Shown here: piece by piece, positions 1 to 10,493 of the stretch
Numbering within the stretch: the stretch's first letter is position 1
How the letters are laid out: every line of letters starts with the position of its first letter
Source of the DNA: Shewanella sp. UCD-KL12
GTDB lineage: Bacteria > Pseudomonadota > Gammaproteobacteria > Enterobacterales > Shewanellaceae
Assembly: GCF_001957125.1 (NCBI RefSeq)
Contig: NZ_MPHJ01000006.1
Span: 186,001 to 250,000, forward strand
Reading direction: 5' to 3'
Length of the DNA stretch: 64,000 nt
The notes under the pieces: model-generated
Databases searched by the model: none
What the model was told of the DNA's origin: nothing
What the model saw: the letters and a program-made list of their open reading frames with translations, nothing else
Program-made: the position numbers and the translations under genes

Positions 1-511
1 CAGCAAGTTCGCTAACATTCGGGTTAAGTACGTATTCGCCATTGGTATAACCAACACGTGCAACACCGATTGGACCACTGAATGGAATACCTGAGATAGC
101 TAGCGCCGCCGAAGTACCGATCATAGAGATAACATCTGGGTTGATTTCTGGGTCTACAGAAACAACTGTGATGACAACCTGAACTTCATTCTTAAAACCA
201 TTAGGGAATAATGGACGAATTGGGCGGTCAATTAGACGTGCAATCAGAGTTTCATTTTCTGACGGGCGACCTTCACGCTTGAAAAATCCACCTGGGATTT
301 TACCTGCTGCGTAAGTCTTTTCCATGTAGTTAACTGTTAGTGGGAAAAAGTCACGGCCTGGCTCTTCGTGCTTCTTACCTACAACTGTGACTAGAACTGT
401 CGTATCACCCATACTTGCTAAAACGGCAGCATCTGCTTGACGTGCAATAACCCCAGTCTCTAATGTGACTGTGTGCTGACCATACTCAAAACTCTTTACG
501 ATTGGATTCAC
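1..511 (-). CDS. pnp: Polyribonucleotide nucleotidyltransferase (PNPase), N-terminal part
   Basis: The visible part is the first RNase PH-like domain of PNPase, the phosphorolytic 3'-5' exoribonuclease of mRNA decay and the RNA degradosome. The protein begins [11 protein letters not shown] and contains [16 protein letters not shown] and the RPIRPLFP stretch. The rest runs off the left edge. An ATG at 520 touches an AAGGA Shine-Dalgarno with no spacing. The GTG at 511 lies 9 bases from it and gives the usual family N-terminus, so GTG is chosen. In most gammaproteobacteria pnp directly follows rpsO; here a reverse-oriented GGDEF-EAL gene separates them, so pnp probably has its own promoter between 521 and 707. 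Identification is firm; only the start codon is open. Confidence 0.97.
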   Translation of the reverse strand, partial: MNPIVKSFEYGQHTVTLETGVIARQADAAVLASMGDTTVLVTVVGKKHEEPGRDFFPLTVNYMEKTYAAGKIPGGFFKREGRPSENETLIARLIDRPIRPLFPNGFKNEVQVVITVVSVDPEINPDVISMIGTSAALAISGIPFSGPIGVARVGYTNGEYVLNPNVSELA

Positions 512-707
512 GTGAACCATTCCTTAAATTTAATTACCTTAATTACGCGCGTAAGTATACTTCATCTCTAATCAAGAGATAAAGGGTACTGAGTGATGAC
601 AAAGCCGAAACTTTTCTCTAAAGTGAATACTATCAGGATTATTTTGTTATGGAATGCATAAATACCTGAATACTTTGGTCACGTTCTTTTGATTAACGGA
701 TGAGTTA

Positions 708-2741
708 ATGACAGCCAGGTTTAAATCGCTTACATGGAAACAAACTAGCCTAGTCGTTTTTTCGGCACTATTTTTCGCAGTTGCGATTTTTATCGTTGAG
801 ATAGCTTTAGTCGGTGTTTCTGCTCGTGATGAACTAAAAGACTCACAAAAAGAGTTGTTAGATTCGGTAGAGCAACCGGCATCGAATGCCGTTTGGGCAC
901 TGGATGATAACCTAGCGAAGCAAACCTTAGAAGGTGTACTGAAAGTTGAACATGTCGGTTCAGCGGTTATTGAACTCGATGACGGTTCGATGTTTGTCTC
1001 TGTTGCATCGCCGATAACACCTCAAAATATTTTTGCTCAATTAAGTAAAAAATTATTTGGCGATTTAAAAGAGATATCTCGTTCTCTGTATCGCCCACTC
1101 TACTTTAACGAAACTGAAAAGCAGCAGTTGATTGGCACATTAACAATCTTCTATGACACGCAAGAGCTCACCGACTCACTTTTTTCTCAGTTAAGATTCA
1201 GCTTAGGGGCCACTTTAGCCCGCGCATTATTGATAACTTTGTTGCTTTCCATCGTATTCCACCGCTTTCTCACTCGTCCTATCGCCGAGATCAGTGAAGC
1301 TATTGATAAAATCGACCCTGAATCACCCGATGAGAACCTCCTCCCAGTCTCAAAAGCGCACATGGATGATGAACTTGGTTTGGTGACTTCGAAGTTTAAT
1401 CAAATATTGATTCAATTTGGGCAGACTCAGAGCAAACTCAGAAAAATGGCCACCCGCGATCCGCTCACAGGCCTGCCAAACCGAACCTTACTTTTAGAAA
1501 CAATAGCTGTCACCATTCAGCGAGCAAGAGTACATAAACATCAATTTTGTATGCTCTTTATCGATCTCGATCGATTTAAAAACGTCAATGATTCACTCGG
1601 CCACGCAATAGGAGATCAATTCTTAGCGAGAATAGCCCAAGTGCTTGAGCGAGTCGTTGCCGACAATGGTACCGTTGCCCGACTGGGTGGTGATGAGTTT
1701 GTTATTTTAGCCGACGAGATCCGAAGTCCGGTTCAGGCTGCTGAGTTTGTTGAGCGTTTGCTGTTTCAATTAAACACGCCGATGCAGCTCAATGAACATA
1801 CTATTCATCCAGCCGCCTCTGTCGGTATCTCAATCTACCCAGATGACGGCATGAGCGCTGAAGATCTTATTCGACATTCCGATATTGCCATGTACAGTGC
1901 AAAAGCGGCAGGCTCCAATCAATGGGCTTTCTTTAAGCAACAGATGACAGAGCGGGCAGCAGTTCGCTTACGTACAGAAGCTTCTCTACATGACGCACTG
2001 AAAAATAATGAATTTATCCTTCATTATCAGCCAAAACTCGATATAAAGACGGGCAAGGTTGTCGCTTGTGAAGCCTTGATACGTTGGCAGAAGGATGGCC
2101 GCCTAATTAGCCCTATGTCATTTATCCCTGTAGCAGAAGAGACTGGCATCATCATCCCCATTGGACGTTGGGTGATTGAAGAGACCTGTAAAACACTCAA
2201 AGAGTGGCAGAAGAGGTATAACTTTGCACTGCCTATCGCTCTCAATGTTGCCTCGCAGCAATTTGAAGACCCAAGCCTAGTCCCTGATATTAAGCAGCTC
2301 TCTTTACGCTACCAGATAAAACCTGAGCTATTAGAAATAGAGATAACTGAAACTTCGCTAATGAATGATGTTGAGCAAGCAATCGCTAAGCTTGAGCAGT
2401 TGAAGTCCGCAGGGTTTGGTATTGCTGTTGATGATTTTGGTACCGGCTACTCATCTTTGTCCTACTTAAGGCATTTACCAATCACCACAATGAAAATAGA
2501 TCGCTGCTTTGTTACTGACCTTCCTCAAGAGAGTGCCATTGCTTCGACTATCTTAATGTTAGGTAAGCAACTTAACCTTAATATCGTCGCTGAAGGGATT
2601 GAAACTGAAGAGCAGTTAGATTGGCTTAAATCGAACAACTGTCAAATGGGACAGGGCTTTTACTTTAGCAAACCCCTTTCACAGCAAGAGTTTGAAGATA
2701 AGTATATTAAGAGTCAAACCGCGAGTATCAGCCAGTTTTAA
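708..2741 (+). CDS. Membrane GGDEF-EAL cyclic-di-GMP signalling protein
   Basis: This is a predicted inner-membrane enzyme of c-di-GMP turnover. Residues about 12-35 form a first membrane helix. A periplasmic sensor of about 120 residues follows, then a second helix near 165-185 and a HAMP-like linker. The GGDEF domain carries an intact GGDEF motif (RLGGDEFVIL) with no recognisable RxxD inhibitory site five residues upstream. The EAL domain carries EALIRW, DDFGTGYSSL and AEGIE motifs, so it looks catalytically complete. Which activity dominates cannot be read from sequence. The gene is transcribed against its neighbours and sits between rpsO and pnp. ATG start after a weak GGATGAG region. Confidence 0.93.
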   Translation: MTARFKSLTWKQTSLVVFSALFFAVAIFIVEIALVGVSARDELKDSQKELLDSVEQPASNAVWALDDNLAKQTLEGVLKVEHVGSAVIELDDGSMFVSVASPITPQNIFAQLSKKLFGDLKEISRSLYRPLYFNETEKQQLIGTLTIFYDTQELTDSLFSQLRFSLGATLARALLITLLLSIVFHRFLTRPIAEISEAIDKIDPESPDENLLPVSKAHMDDELGLVTSKFNQILIQFGQTQSKLRKMATRDPLTGLPNRTLLLETIAVTIQRARVHKHQFCMLFIDLDRFKNVNDSLGHAIGDQFLARIAQVLERVVADNGTVARLGGDEFVILADEIRSPVQAAEFVERLLFQLNTPMQLNEHTIHPAASVGISIYPDDGMSAEDLIRHSDIAMYSAKAAGSNQWAFFKQQMTERAAVRLRTEASLHDALKNNEFILHYQPKLDIKTGKVVACEALIRWQKDGRLISPMSFIPVAEETGIIIPIGRWVIEETCKTLKEWQKRYNFALPIALNVASQQFEDPSLVPDIKQLSLRYQIKPELLEIEITETSLMNDVEQAIAKLEQLKSAGFGIAVDDFGTGYSSLSYLRHLPITTMKIDRCFVTDLPQESAIASTILMLGKQLNLNIVAEGIETEEQLDWLKSNNCQMGQGFYFSKPLSQQEFEDKYIKSQTASISQF

Positions 2742-2770
2742 CCATTATTGCTCCCAACACAGTTCGATAG

Positions 2771-2800
2771 TGGTAAGTGGTAAGTGGTAAGTGGTAAGTG
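2771..2800. repeat. Four tandem copies of 7-bp TGGTAAG
   Basis: The unit TGGTAAG is repeated four times without change, followed by TG, just after the GGDEF-EAL stop codon. Imperfect copies of a CTTACAGCTTTCT-containing segment follow at about 2866-2907. It is a simple-sequence tract in the 245-base gap before the rpsO terminator; no function is visible. Confidence 0.85.
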
Positions 2801-2937
2801 ACTTTAAAACGAGATGAATAAAGAATAAATCAAAACTCGAAGCTTTATCTGCTTTATCTTAAAACTTACAGCTTTCTTTGTTCTATCTTAAAGCTTACAG
2901 CTTTCTAAACTCTTTCTTAATACTTGGTTTTACAGGC

Positions 2938-2964
2938 ACAAAAAAGGAGGCCTAAGCCTCCTTT
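2938..2964 (-). terminator. Rho-independent terminator of rpsO
   Basis: AAAGGAGGC pairs with GCCTCCTTT around a 4-base loop. On the minus strand a run of T follows. It lies 22 bases beyond the rpsO stop codon and would end rpsO transcripts before the opposing GGDEF-EAL gene. Confidence 0.9.
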
Positions 2965-2985
2965 ATCTAAATCTAATCGTTAAAA

Positions 2986-3255
2986 TTAACGACGTAGACC
3001 TAGCTTCTTGATTAGTTCCTGGTAACGAACATTTTCAGTACGCTTAAGGTATGCAAGAAGTTTACGACGTGTGCTAACCATACGTAGTAGACCACGACGA
3101 GAGTGATGATCGTGGATGTGCTCTTTGAAATGGCCTTGCAGATGGTTAATCTGTGCAGTTAAAAGAGCTACCTGAACTTCAGTAGAACCAGTATCGTTTT
3201 CACAACGACCGAATTCAGCCAGGATTTTTGCAGTTTGTTCAGCATTTAGTGACAT
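2986..3255 (-). CDS. rpsO: 30S ribosomal protein S15
   Basis: At 89 residues it is exactly the family length. It shows the S15 signature with [12 protein letters not shown] near residues 46-54 and the C-terminal [12 protein letters not shown]15 binds 16S rRNA in the central domain and organises the 30S platform. ATG start with a GGAGA Shine-Dalgarno at good spacing. It lies 131 bases downstream of truB, enough for its own promoter and for the translational autoregulation known for S15 in E. coli. It has its own terminator and is not followed by pnp. Confidence 0.98.
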   Translation of the reverse strand: MSLNAEQTAKILAEFGRCENDTGSTEVQVALLTAQINHLQGHFKEHIHDHHSRRGLLRMVSTRRKLLAYLKRTENVRYQELIKKLGLRR

Positions 3256-3386
3256 TTTGTCTCTCCAAATAATGCATTTAAAAATCTTTAGCCGATCACT
3301 AACTCAGCTAAAGGAGCGCGGCATTTTACCTATTCTATCTAACATTCGCAACAGGAAATTTAAATAATCCCTTGCAGGTAGACTTC

Positions 3387-4343
3387 TTACTCAGGTGTGC
3401 CTCTAACAACAATCAGTCGTTTGGGCGCCAATAAGCCATCATCATTTATCGAACCAATGCCGACAAATTTACGGGTCTCACCGATAGTGATACGAACAAT
3501 TTCATCATCAGCTATTTGTGCCGTACCTGGTGCTTGAACTGGATTACCGTTCATTAAATAGGGCTCGACAGATTCAGGTATATTGATCTCCTGAAACTTG
3601 CTGACAGCTGTATCCATAGGTAATAGCAGCTCATCGAGTATTGGCATCGCATCAAGCTCTTCTGCTTTAGCCTTATCTACCATCTCATTGAGTTGCTCAA
3701 GTGTTACCATGCGCTCGTAAGGGTAACCAGCAACTTGCGTACGCCTAAGCATAATGACATGCGCGCCACAACCAAGCATCTCACCGAGATCATCAGTGAT
3801 GGTGCGGATATATGTTCCTTTAGAACAGTGAATATCCAGAGTGAGCTCATCGCCCTCAAGAGAAACAAACTTCAGATCAAATACTGTAATAGGTCTAGCT
3901 TCGCGAGGGACTTCAATGCCTTCACGGGCATACTTGTACAGCGGTTGACCTTGATATTTAAGCGCTGAAAACATCGATGGCACTTGCATGGTCTCACCAC
4001 GGAAATGCTCAAGCGACTCCATTAACAGAGCTTCAGAAAAATCGACAGGACGCGTTTGAACAACTTCACCGTCAGAATCACTAGTATCGGTACGAACACC
4101 TAGCTTAGCCGTCACTAAATAGCGCTTATCGGCATCTAACAGATGCTGAGAGAACTTAGTCGCCTCACCTAGGCATATGGGCAGCATACCGGTTGCTAGC
4201 GGGTCTAGCGCCCCTGTATGGCCAGCTTTGTTCGCATCAAACAGTCGCTTTACTCTCTGTAAAGCGAAATTTGAGCTCATGCCAGTATCTTTATCTAGTA
4301 ATACTATGCCATCGATAAAACGACCACGTTGACGACGAGCCAT
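3387..4343 (-). CDS. truB: tRNA pseudouridine(55) synthase TruB
   Basis: 318 residues. The enzyme isomerises U55 in the T-loop of tRNAs. The catalytic-Asp motif [11 protein letters not shown] is at about residues 43-53, followed by the KRYLV and [15 protein letters not shown] family blocks and a C-terminal PUA-like region. The start codon overlaps the rbfA stop as TAATG, so the two are probably translationally coupled within the infB-rbfA-truB arrangement. Confidence 0.98.
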   Translation of the reverse strand: MARRQRGRFIDGIVLLDKDTGMSSNFALQRVKRLFDANKAGHTGALDPLATGMLPICLGEATKFSQHLLDADKRYLVTAKLGVRTDTSDSDGEVVQTRPVDFSEALLMESLEHFRGETMQVPSMFSALKYQGQPLYKYAREGIEVPREARPITVFDLKFVSLEGDELTLDIHCSKGTYIRTITDDLGEMLGCGAHVIMLRRTQVAGYPYERMVTLEQLNEMVDKAKAEELDAMPILDELLLPMDTAVSKFQEINIPESVEPYLMNGNPVQAPGTAQIADDEIVRITIGETRKFVGIGSINDDGLLAPKRLIVVRGTPE

Positions 4344-4762
4344 TAAGCGTCACCTTCCTGCTCTTTGTTTGTGCCTTCATCGCTATCAGCATTTTTTTGC
4401 TTTGCTTCGTCATCAGAGATGATGCGTGTCACTAAGTTGGACATACGCATACCTTCAACTAATGAGGCATCATAGATAAATCTAAGTTCAGGCATAACAC
4501 GCAGTTTCATACGACCGGCAACTAAAGAGCGGATATATCCAGCTGCAGTGCTTAATGCTTCAATTTTTTCTTCGATTAACTTTTCATCTTCTTCAAAGAA
4601 GGTGACAAATACTCTGGCGTAGCTTAAGTCACGTGAGACTTCAACATCGTTCACTGTAACCATACCGATACGCGGATCTTTAATATCACGCTGTAGGACT
4701 TGAGCAAGCTCTTGCTGGAGTTGCTGGCCTATACGTCGAGTACGACTAAATTCTTTTGCCAT
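4343..4762 (-). CDS. rbfA: 30S ribosome-binding factor A
   Basis: 139 residues with a KH-like fold family pattern ([33 protein letters not shown]). RbfA is a late 30S maturation and cold-adaptation factor. It ends in a Glu/Asp-rich tail. The stop codon overlaps the truB start by one base. A Rho-independent hairpin separates it from infB, so some independent transcription is likely. Confidence 0.97.
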   Translation of the reverse strand: MAKEFSRTRRIGQQLQQELAQVLQRDIKDPRIGMVTVNDVEVSRDLSYARVFVTFFEEDEKLIEEKIEALSTAAGYIRSLVAGRMKLRVMPELRFIYDASLVEGMRMSNLVTRIISDDEAKQKNADSDEGTNKEQEGDA

Positions 4763-4803
4763 AATGATTGGCCTTAATAATAATTAACTGCTTACGCAGG
4801 CAT

Positions 4804-4831
4804 AAACAAAAAGGGCGGCTAACGCCGCCCT
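4804..4831 (-). terminator. Terminator between infB and rbfA
   Basis: AGGGCGGC pairs with GCCGCCCT around a 4-base loop and is followed on the minus strand by TTTTTG. It lies 9 bases after infB and about 40 bases before rbfA, so it may only partly block read-through into rbfA-truB. Confidence 0.85.
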
Positions 4832-4839
4832 ATTACGCT

Positions 4840-7518
4840 TTACTCTTCTAAGGAGCGAGCTATCTCGATGGTTTCGAAGACCTCTATCTGATCGCCAACT
4901 CTGACGTCATTATAGTTCTTCACACCGATACCACATTCCATGCCGTTACGTACTTCAGTAACATCGTCTTTGAAACGACGAAGAGATTCAAGCTCACCTT
5001 CGTAGATAACGACGTTTTCACGAAGAACGCGGATAGGAGCGCTCTTCTTGATAGTACCTTCAGTAACCATACAACCAGCGATAGCACCAATCTTTGGAGA
5101 CTTAAATACGTCACGTACTTCAGCAAGACCTAGAATCACTTGCTTGAACTCAGGAGCAAGAAGACCGCTCATTGCGTTTCTAACTTCATCAATCAAGTTG
5201 TAGATAACGCTGTAGTAGCGAAGGTCAACACTTTCAGCATCGATAACTTTACGAGCCTGTGCATCTGCACGGATGTTAAAGCCAAGCATAATTGCGTTAG
5301 AAGCAGCCGCTAGCGTCGCATCAGTCTCAGTTAGTCCACCTACACCGCGTGCGATGATGTTAACTTTAACTTCGTCGGTAGAAAGCTTATTCAGTGAATC
5401 AGCAATCGCTTCTAGAGAACCTTGTACATCAGCCTTAAGAATGATGTTCAGCTCCTGAACTTCGCCTTCAGTCATGTTAGCAAACATGTTTTCAAGCTTA
5501 GCTTTCTGCTGACGTGCAAGTTTAACATCGCGGAACTTACCTTGGCGGTAAAGTGCAACTTCACGTGCTTTACGCTCATCACGTACTACCGTTGCTTCAT
5601 CACCCGCTGAAGGTACGCCTGAAAGACCTAGAATCTCAACAGGAATCGATGGTCCAGCCTCTGTAACAAGTGCACCGTTCTCGTCGCGCATAGCACGAAC
5701 TTTACCGTACTCAAGACCACATAGAACGATATCACCTTGTTTAAGTGTACCTTCCTGTACTAGAACAGTAGCAACAGGGCCGCGACCCTTATCTAGCTTA
5801 GACTCGACAACAACACCAGCTGCCATACCTTCTCTAATCGCTTTCAGTTCAAGAACTTCAGCTTCAAGAAGAATGCCTTCTAGCAATTCATCAATACCTT
5901 GGCCAGTCTTAGCTGAAACGTTAACAAACATGTTGTCTCCGCCCCAATCTTCAGACATAACACCGTGCTGTGACAGTTCAGTCTTAACACGATCTGGATC
6001 AGCTTCAGGCTTATCTATTTTGTTAACTGCAACAATCAAAGGTACGCCACCCGCTTTCGCGTGCTGGATAGCCTCGATAGTCTGTGGCATAACGCCATCA
6101 TCTGCTGCTACAACTAAGATAACGATATCTGTTGCTTGTGCACCACGAGCACGCATTGCTGTAAAGGCAGCGTGACCAGGTGTATCTAAGAAGGTGATCA
6201 TACCGTTGTCAGTTTCAACATGGTATGCACCAATGTGCTGGGTAATACCACCGGCTTCGCCAGAAGCAACTTTTGCCATACGAATATGATCAAGTAGCGA
6301 TGTCTTACCATGATCTACGTGACCCATGATAGTAACAACAGGAGCACGAGACTCAGCTTCAATGTTGCCATCACGATCAGCAAGTACTTGATGCTCTAGC
6401 TCGTTTTCACGAGTAAGCACAACTTTATGACCCATCTCTTCAGCAACTAGCTGAGCAGTTTCTTGGTCTAGTACCTGGTTAATAGTAACCATTGAGCCCA
6501 TCTTCATCATCGCTTTGATGATTTCAGTGGCCTTGATTGACATTTTTGATGCCAACTCTGAAACCGATACAGTTTCACCAATGCTTACATCAGTTTTCAC
6601 TGCTGCAACAGGTTTAGTGAATGCATGGTCCATAGACTCAGGTGCAACGCTACGAGTATTACGTGCGTTACGGCCGCCACGAGCATTACGTGTATTGCGG
6701 TTATCTCTACCACCACGGCGCTTACCTTTACCTGTTGTAGCAGGTGCTGGAGTAGGTGCTTTACGTGGACGACGGTCGCGCTTTTCAGCGTTAGCATCAG
6801 CAGTATCTTCAGCTGCACGAGCTTCTGAAGACGTAGTGATATGGTGGTCACCTGACTTCTCAGCTTCTTTACGCTGCTTCTCTTCTTCAGCCCAGCGCGC
6901 AGAGTTCTCTTCAGCAAGCTTACGAGCAACTTCTGCAGCAGCTGCAGCTTCTTCATCAGCTTTTGCTTTAGCAGCAGTCTCTTGTGCAGACTGTAATCTA
7001 GCAGCTTCGGCTGCAGCAGCTTTCTCTTCTGCAGTTTCAGCAACAGGCTTAGCTTTTTCAGCGGCACTTGCTTTCGCTTTCTCTGCAGCTTCTGCAGCAG
7101 CTTTTGCTTTTTCAGCAGCTAACGCGTCAGCTTTTGCTTTCGCTTCAGCATCAGCCTTAGCTTTTGCTTCTGTTTCTGCAGCGGCCTTTGCCTCAGCTTC
7201 TGCAGCAGCGGCAGCTTCTACAGCTGGGTCACGCTTAACGAAAGTACGCTTTTTGCGAACTTCAACTTTCACATCTTTAGTGTCACGGCCAGAGCCTACA
7301 CTTAAAGTAGAAACAGATTTACGCTGAAGCGTCATCTTAGTTGGAGCGGCGTCGCCACCATGTTGCTTCTTCAAGAAATCAAGAAGCTGCTGCTTCTCAG
7401 ATTCTGAAACACTATCTGCTTTACTTTTCTTAATTCCAGCTTCAGAAAACTGCTCAACTAATCTGTCAGCACTCTTTCCTACTTCACTGGCCAGTTTTTC
7501 TACTGTTGTATCTGCCAT
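4840..7518 (-). CDS. infB: Translation initiation factor IF-2
   Basis: 892 residues from the ATG at 7518 ([10 protein letters not shown]). The longer reading begins at an in-frame TTG; a GAGGGG Shine-Dalgarno lies 10 bases before the ATG. Order of parts: IF2-N domain; a long Ala/Lys/Glu-rich helical region (about 90-225) and a basic Arg/Gly/Asn stretch; a second IF2-N domain; the GTPase domain with [17 protein letters not shown] and [11 protein letters not shown]; then domains II-IV. It recruits fMet-tRNA to the 30S subunit. The Ala-rich region is low complexity and produces spurious ORFs on the other strand. Confidence 0.98.
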   Translation of the reverse strand: MADTTVEKLASEVGKSADRLVEQFSEAGIKKSKADSVSESEKQQLLDFLKKQHGGDAAPTKMTLQRKSVSTLSVGSGRDTKDVKVEVRKKRTFVKRDPAVEAAAAAEAEAKAAAETEAKAKADAEAKAKADALAAEKAKAAAEAAEKAKASAAEKAKPVAETAEEKAAAAEAARLQSAQETAAKAKADEEAAAAAEVARKLAEENSARWAEEEKQRKEAEKSGDHHITTSSEARAAEDTADANAEKRDRRPRKAPTPAPATTGKGKRRGGRDNRNTRNARGGRNARNTRSVAPESMDHAFTKPVAAVKTDVSIGETVSVSELASKMSIKATEIIKAMMKMGSMVTINQVLDQETAQLVAEEMGHKVVLTRENELEHQVLADRDGNIEAESRAPVVTIMGHVDHGKTSLLDHIRMAKVASGEAGGITQHIGAYHVETDNGMITFLDTPGHAAFTAMRARGAQATDIVILVVAADDGVMPQTIEAIQHAKAGGVPLIVAVNKIDKPEADPDRVKTELSQHGVMSEDWGGDNMFVNVSAKTGQGIDELLEGILLEAEVLELKAIREGMAAGVVVESKLDKGRGPVATVLVQEGTLKQGDIVLCGLEYGKVRAMRDENGALVTEAGPSIPVEILGLSGVPSAGDEATVVRDERKAREVALYRQGKFRDVKLARQQKAKLENMFANMTEGEVQELNIILKADVQGSLEAIADSLNKLSTDEVKVNIIARGVGGLTETDATLAAASNAIMLGFNIRADAQARKVIDAESVDLRYYSVIYNLIDEVRNAMSGLLAPEFKQVILGLAEVRDVFKSPKIGAIAGCMVTEGTIKKSAPIRVLRENVVIYEGELESLRRFKDDVTEVRNGMECGIGVKNYNDVRVGDQIEVFETIEIARSLEE

Positions 7519-7545
7519 TATGTTCAATCCCCTCTGTTGAGCGAG

Positions 7546-9045
7546 TTATTCTTCGTCGCCAAACCAACAGATGTTGCGGGCTGCCATGATGAGCTCACCA
7601 GCTTTTTCTTCTGTCAATTCTTCTATATCGATCAAGTCATCAATGCCTTGTTCGGCTAAATCTTCAAGTGTACTAACACCTTTACTTGCAAAAACGAAAG
7701 CCAAATGTCTTTCTAGTCCCTCTAGAGCAAGTAGGTCTTCACTCGGTTGTGCACCATCTAATGCTTCTTCTGTCGCTAACGCACGCGTTGAAATAGCCGC
7801 TTTCGCGCGCTCTCTCAAAGACTCAACGATATCTTCGTCAAATCCGTCAATGTCCATTAGTTCAGCAGCTGGAACGTAGGCGATCTCTTCAAGTGAAGTG
7901 AAACCTTCGTCAGATAGTACTTGTGCAAACTCTTCGTCGATATCAAGTGATGTAACGAATAAATCTACCACTTTTGCACTTTCAGCTTGGTGCTTAGACT
8001 GCATATCTTCTACAGTCATTACGTTCAGTTCCCAACCAGATAGTTGAGTTGCTAAACGAATGTTCTGGCCGTTACGGCCAATAGCTTGCGCTAAGCTGTC
8101 TGCTTCAACTGCGATATCCATCGAGTGGCTATCTTCATCAACTATGATTGATGCTACGTCAGCAGGAGCCATACAGTTGATAACATATTGTGCTGGGTTA
8201 TCGTCCCAAAGCACGATATCAACACGCTCACCGTTAAGTTCATTCGACACAGCTTGTACACGTGCACCACGCATACCAACACAAGCACCTATAGGATCGA
8301 TACGCTTGTCGTTTGACTTAACAGCGATTTTAGCGCGAGAGCCTGGATCACGAGCAGCACCCATGATCTCAATCATCTCATCTTGAATTTCTGGTACTTC
8401 GACACGGAAAAGCTCGATCAGCATTTCTGGCTTAGTACGAGTCAAGAATAGCTGTGCACCACGTGCTTCTGGGCGAACCGAAAAGAGGAAAGCACGAACA
8501 CGGTCACCTGGACGGAAGTTTTCACGTGCAATCAGGTCTTCTTTAAATAGTACTGCATCAGCATTACTACCAAGATCGACAACGACGCTTTCGCGGTTGC
8601 TTTTCTTAACCACACCAGTGATTAATTCACCTTCTTTGTCCTGGAACTGCTCAACAACCTGAGCACGCTCAGCTTCTCTTACCTTCTGGACAATAACCTG
8701 CTTAGCTGTTTGAGTCGTGATACGGTCAAACGCTACAGATTCGATATCATCTTCAATGAAGTCACCAAGCTGAATCTCAGGATCTTCAAACTGAGCCGCC
8801 TCTAGCGTGATTTCAGCATAAGGGTTCTCTAAAGGTTCACCTGTGTCTTCTACAACCATCCAACGACGGTAAGTATCATAACCACCAGTCTTACGATCGA
8901 TATCGACACGAACCTCGATTTCACCTTCGTGCTTCTTTTTTGTAGCCGTTGCTAAAGCTATTTCCAGCGCTTCGAAAATCTTCTCCCGAGGAACGCCTTT
9001 CTCATTTGAAACCGCCTCAGCGACTAGCAGAATCTCTTTATTCAT
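7546..9045 (-). CDS. nusA: Transcription termination/antitermination factor NusA
   Basis: 499 residues. It has an N-terminal RNA polymerase-binding domain, then an S1 domain near residues 135-200 ([10 protein letters not shown]), KH1 and KH2 domains ([25 protein letters not shown]), and two C-terminal acidic helix-hairpin-helix repeats (from about 365). NusA modulates pausing, termination and rRNA antitermination. It sits between rimP (28-base gap) and infB (27-base gap), the standard rimP-nusA-infB operon. ATG start. Confidence 0.98.
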   Translation of the reverse strand: MNKEILLVAEAVSNEKGVPREKIFEALEIALATATKKKHEGEIEVRVDIDRKTGGYDTYRRWMVVEDTGEPLENPYAEITLEAAQFEDPEIQLGDFIEDDIESVAFDRITTQTAKQVIVQKVREAERAQVVEQFQDKEGELITGVVKKSNRESVVVDLGSNADAVLFKEDLIARENFRPGDRVRAFLFSVRPEARGAQLFLTRTKPEMLIELFRVEVPEIQDEMIEIMGAARDPGSRAKIAVKSNDKRIDPIGACVGMRGARVQAVSNELNGERVDIVLWDDNPAQYVINCMAPADVASIIVDEDSHSMDIAVEADSLAQAIGRNGQNIRLATQLSGWELNVMTVEDMQSKHQAESAKVVDLFVTSLDIDEEFAQVLSDEGFTSLEEIAYVPAAELMDIDGFDEDIVESLRERAKAAISTRALATEEALDGAQPSEDLLALEGLERHLAFVFASKGVSTLEDLAEQGIDDLIDIEELTEEKAGELIMAARNICWFGDEE

Positions 9046-9073
9046 CCTCTTGCCTCGTTGATTCTTGAATCCA

Positions 9074-9529
9074 TCAAAACTTAGCGATTAGGTTACCTTT
9101 ACGGATATTATCCAAGGCAATAATCAGTTCGTTACCGTCTACAGTAAGAGAGAGCATTTGGCCCTCAATACCCGTAACGGTACCTTTTAAATTACGACTA
9201 CCCGCTACAGGCATAGTCAGTTGAATTTTTACAGTCTCGTCGATGTAACTCGCATACTGCTCAGCAGTAAACAAAGGTCGGTCTACACCAGGAGAGGAAA
9301 CTTCTAATGTGTATTCGGTTGAAATGGGGTCTTCAACATCGAGCACAGCACTGATCTGACGACTGGCTTCTGCGCAATCTTCAATAAAAATGCCTTTGTC
9401 ATTATCAATGTAAACTCTCAATGTTGAGTGTTTACCAGCTTGAATATATTCCAAGCCCCAAAGCTTATGCCCTGATGCTTCAACTGGAGATTTAAGCATC
9501 TCTTCCAGTTTCTTTTCTATAGTAGCCAA
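9074..9529 (-). CDS. rimP: Ribosome maturation factor RimP
   Basis: The start is placed at a TTG at 9529, giving 151 residues ([12 protein letters not shown]). It is preceded by a GGGGGG Shine-Dalgarno five bases away and matches the family length. The longer in-frame reading to 9613 would run back through a terminator-like hairpin and is not supported. Family blocks are [29 protein letters not shown] and [13 protein letters not shown]. RimP assists early 30S assembly. It is the first gene of the rimP-nusA-infB operon. Confidence 0.95.
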   Translation of the reverse strand: MATIEKKLEEMLKSPVEASGHKLWGLEYIQAGKHSTLRVYIDNDKGIFIEDCAEASRQISAVLDVEDPISTEYTLEVSSPGVDRPLFTAEQYASYIDETVKIQLTMPVAGSRNLKGTVTGIEGQMLSLTVDGNELIIALDNIRKGNLIAKF

Positions 9530-9544
9530 GGTTACCCCCCGAAA

Positions 9545-9568
9545 AACAAAAAAGGGCTCAATAGCCCC
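9545..9568 (-). terminator. Attenuator-like hairpin in the rimP leader
   Basis: GGGGCT and AGCCC pair around a short loop and are followed by TTTTTTG on the minus strand, only about 16 bases before the rimP start. It lies inside the 5' leader, so it may attenuate read-through from the tRNAs into rimP. Confidence 0.6.
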
Positions 9569-9610
9569 AGTACAACACTGCAAATGCAGCATTTTATAAG
9601 TTCCAGATAA

Positions 9611-9635
9611 CAAAAAACCCCGTAAAGACGAGGTC
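9611..9635 (-). terminator. Terminator after the tRNA pair
   Basis: CCTCG and CGGGG form a short stem (one G-U pair), followed by TTTTTTG on the minus strand. It is about 55 bases beyond the tRNA-fMet 3' end and would end the tRNA transcript. Confidence 0.6.
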
Positions 9636-9689
9636 GTTGAATTTAGAACCTGTAACCAATATAGACCACTTAGTCATATATTGGGAAGC

Positions 9690-9766
<77 letters not shown>

Positions 9767-9865
9767 TCAACTGCTGCAAGTATATTGAGTTATCATGCTA
9801 CTTGCAATAATAAAGCGAATAACCTTCCACTTTATTACTCTCGAACAGTAAATCTGTTCAAAAGT

Positions 9866-9952
9866 TGGTGCGGATGGGGGGACTTGAACCCCCACGAGCT
9901 TTCGCTCACCAGCCCCTCAAGCTGGCGTGTCTACCAATTCCACCACATCCGC
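9866..9952 (-). tRNA. tRNA-Leu (anticodon GAG)
   Basis: An 87-base class II tRNA with a long variable arm and encoded CCA. The anticodon loop is TTGAGGG, giving GAG. Its position between secG and the initiator tRNA matches leuU of E. coli. A degenerate copy of its 5' half lies just upstream at about 9998-10039. Confidence 0.98.
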
Positions 9953-10077
9953 ATGTGACTAACCATTTTTACATCTCGGTTTAGATGTTTATCACAAGCC
10001 GGCGTGTCTAGTTAATACAAAGACACCACCACATCTGCATGTGACTAACCACTTTTACATCTCGGTTTAGATGTTCA
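9951..10077 (-). pseudogene. Duplicated tRNA-Leu 5' segment and upstream flank
   Basis: The 40 bases just upstream of tRNA-Leu (9951-9990) recur at 10038-10077 with two changes. Between them, 9998-10039 resembles the 5' part of the tRNA-Leu gene (D-arm and acceptor 5' strand, including CCACCACATC and GGCGTGTCTA on the plus strand) but has a corrupted middle and no 3' half. Together they look like a partial tandem duplication of the tRNA and its promoter side that has decayed. Confidence 0.75.
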
Positions 10078-10147
10078 GCCTACATTTTATATCCTAGTTC
10101 AGGATAGTGGGACTAATGTTCTAGCCCCTACCGACTTTTACATCGAT

Positions 10148-10492
10148 TTAGTCAGGGATCTTATCTTCTGACTTTTCAGTCTGGTCTGCACTATCTGTAA
10201 CTTGTTCAGTTACCTGAGCTGCACCAGAACTTAAATCATTCCAAGACTCTTCGCCTTTCTTATGATTTGCACTTAGGTTACCAATAGTAAGGCTAAGAGC
10301 AAAAAATCCAACTGCTAAGATTGCAGTTGAGCGAGTCAAGAAGTTACCAGCACCTGATGACCCGAAAAGCGTTGCTGAAGCACCAGCACCAAATGAGGCA
10401 CCCATGTCAGCGCCTTTGCCTTGTTGGATTAAGATAAGACCTACTAGGCCAATCGCAACCAACAAGTAAACTACCATTAGAACTTCATACAT
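10148..10492 (-). CDS. secG: Preprotein translocase subunit SecG
   Basis: 114 residues with two membrane helices (about 4-22 and 52-70). They are separated by the cytosolic loop [15 protein letters not shown], the SecG hallmark, and followed by a charged tail. SecG is the accessory subunit of SecYEG. Its start lies one base after the tpiA stop region, so it is co-transcribed with tpiA. Confidence 0.97.
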   Translation of the reverse strand: MYEVLMVVYLLVAIGLVGLILIQQGKGADMGASFGAGASATLFGSSGAGNFLTRSTAILAVGFFALSLTIGNLSANHKKGEESWNDLSSGAAQVTEQVTDSADQTEKSEDKIPD

Positions 10493-10493
10493 A

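Noticed and set aside
2771..2800. CRISPR-like array
   Set aside because: The repeat unit is 7 bases with no spacers; it is a simple tandem repeat.
6515..7327. Long plus-strand ORF of 270 codons opposite infB
   Set aside because: It is antisense to the Ala/Glu/Lys-rich low-complexity part of IF-2; it has Ser/Ala-biased composition, no Shine-Dalgarno and no domain.
9530..9613. N-terminal extension of RimP
   Set aside because: The extra frame overlaps an attenuator-like hairpin and lacks family similarity; TTG 9529 has a strong Shine-Dalgarno and gives the normal length.
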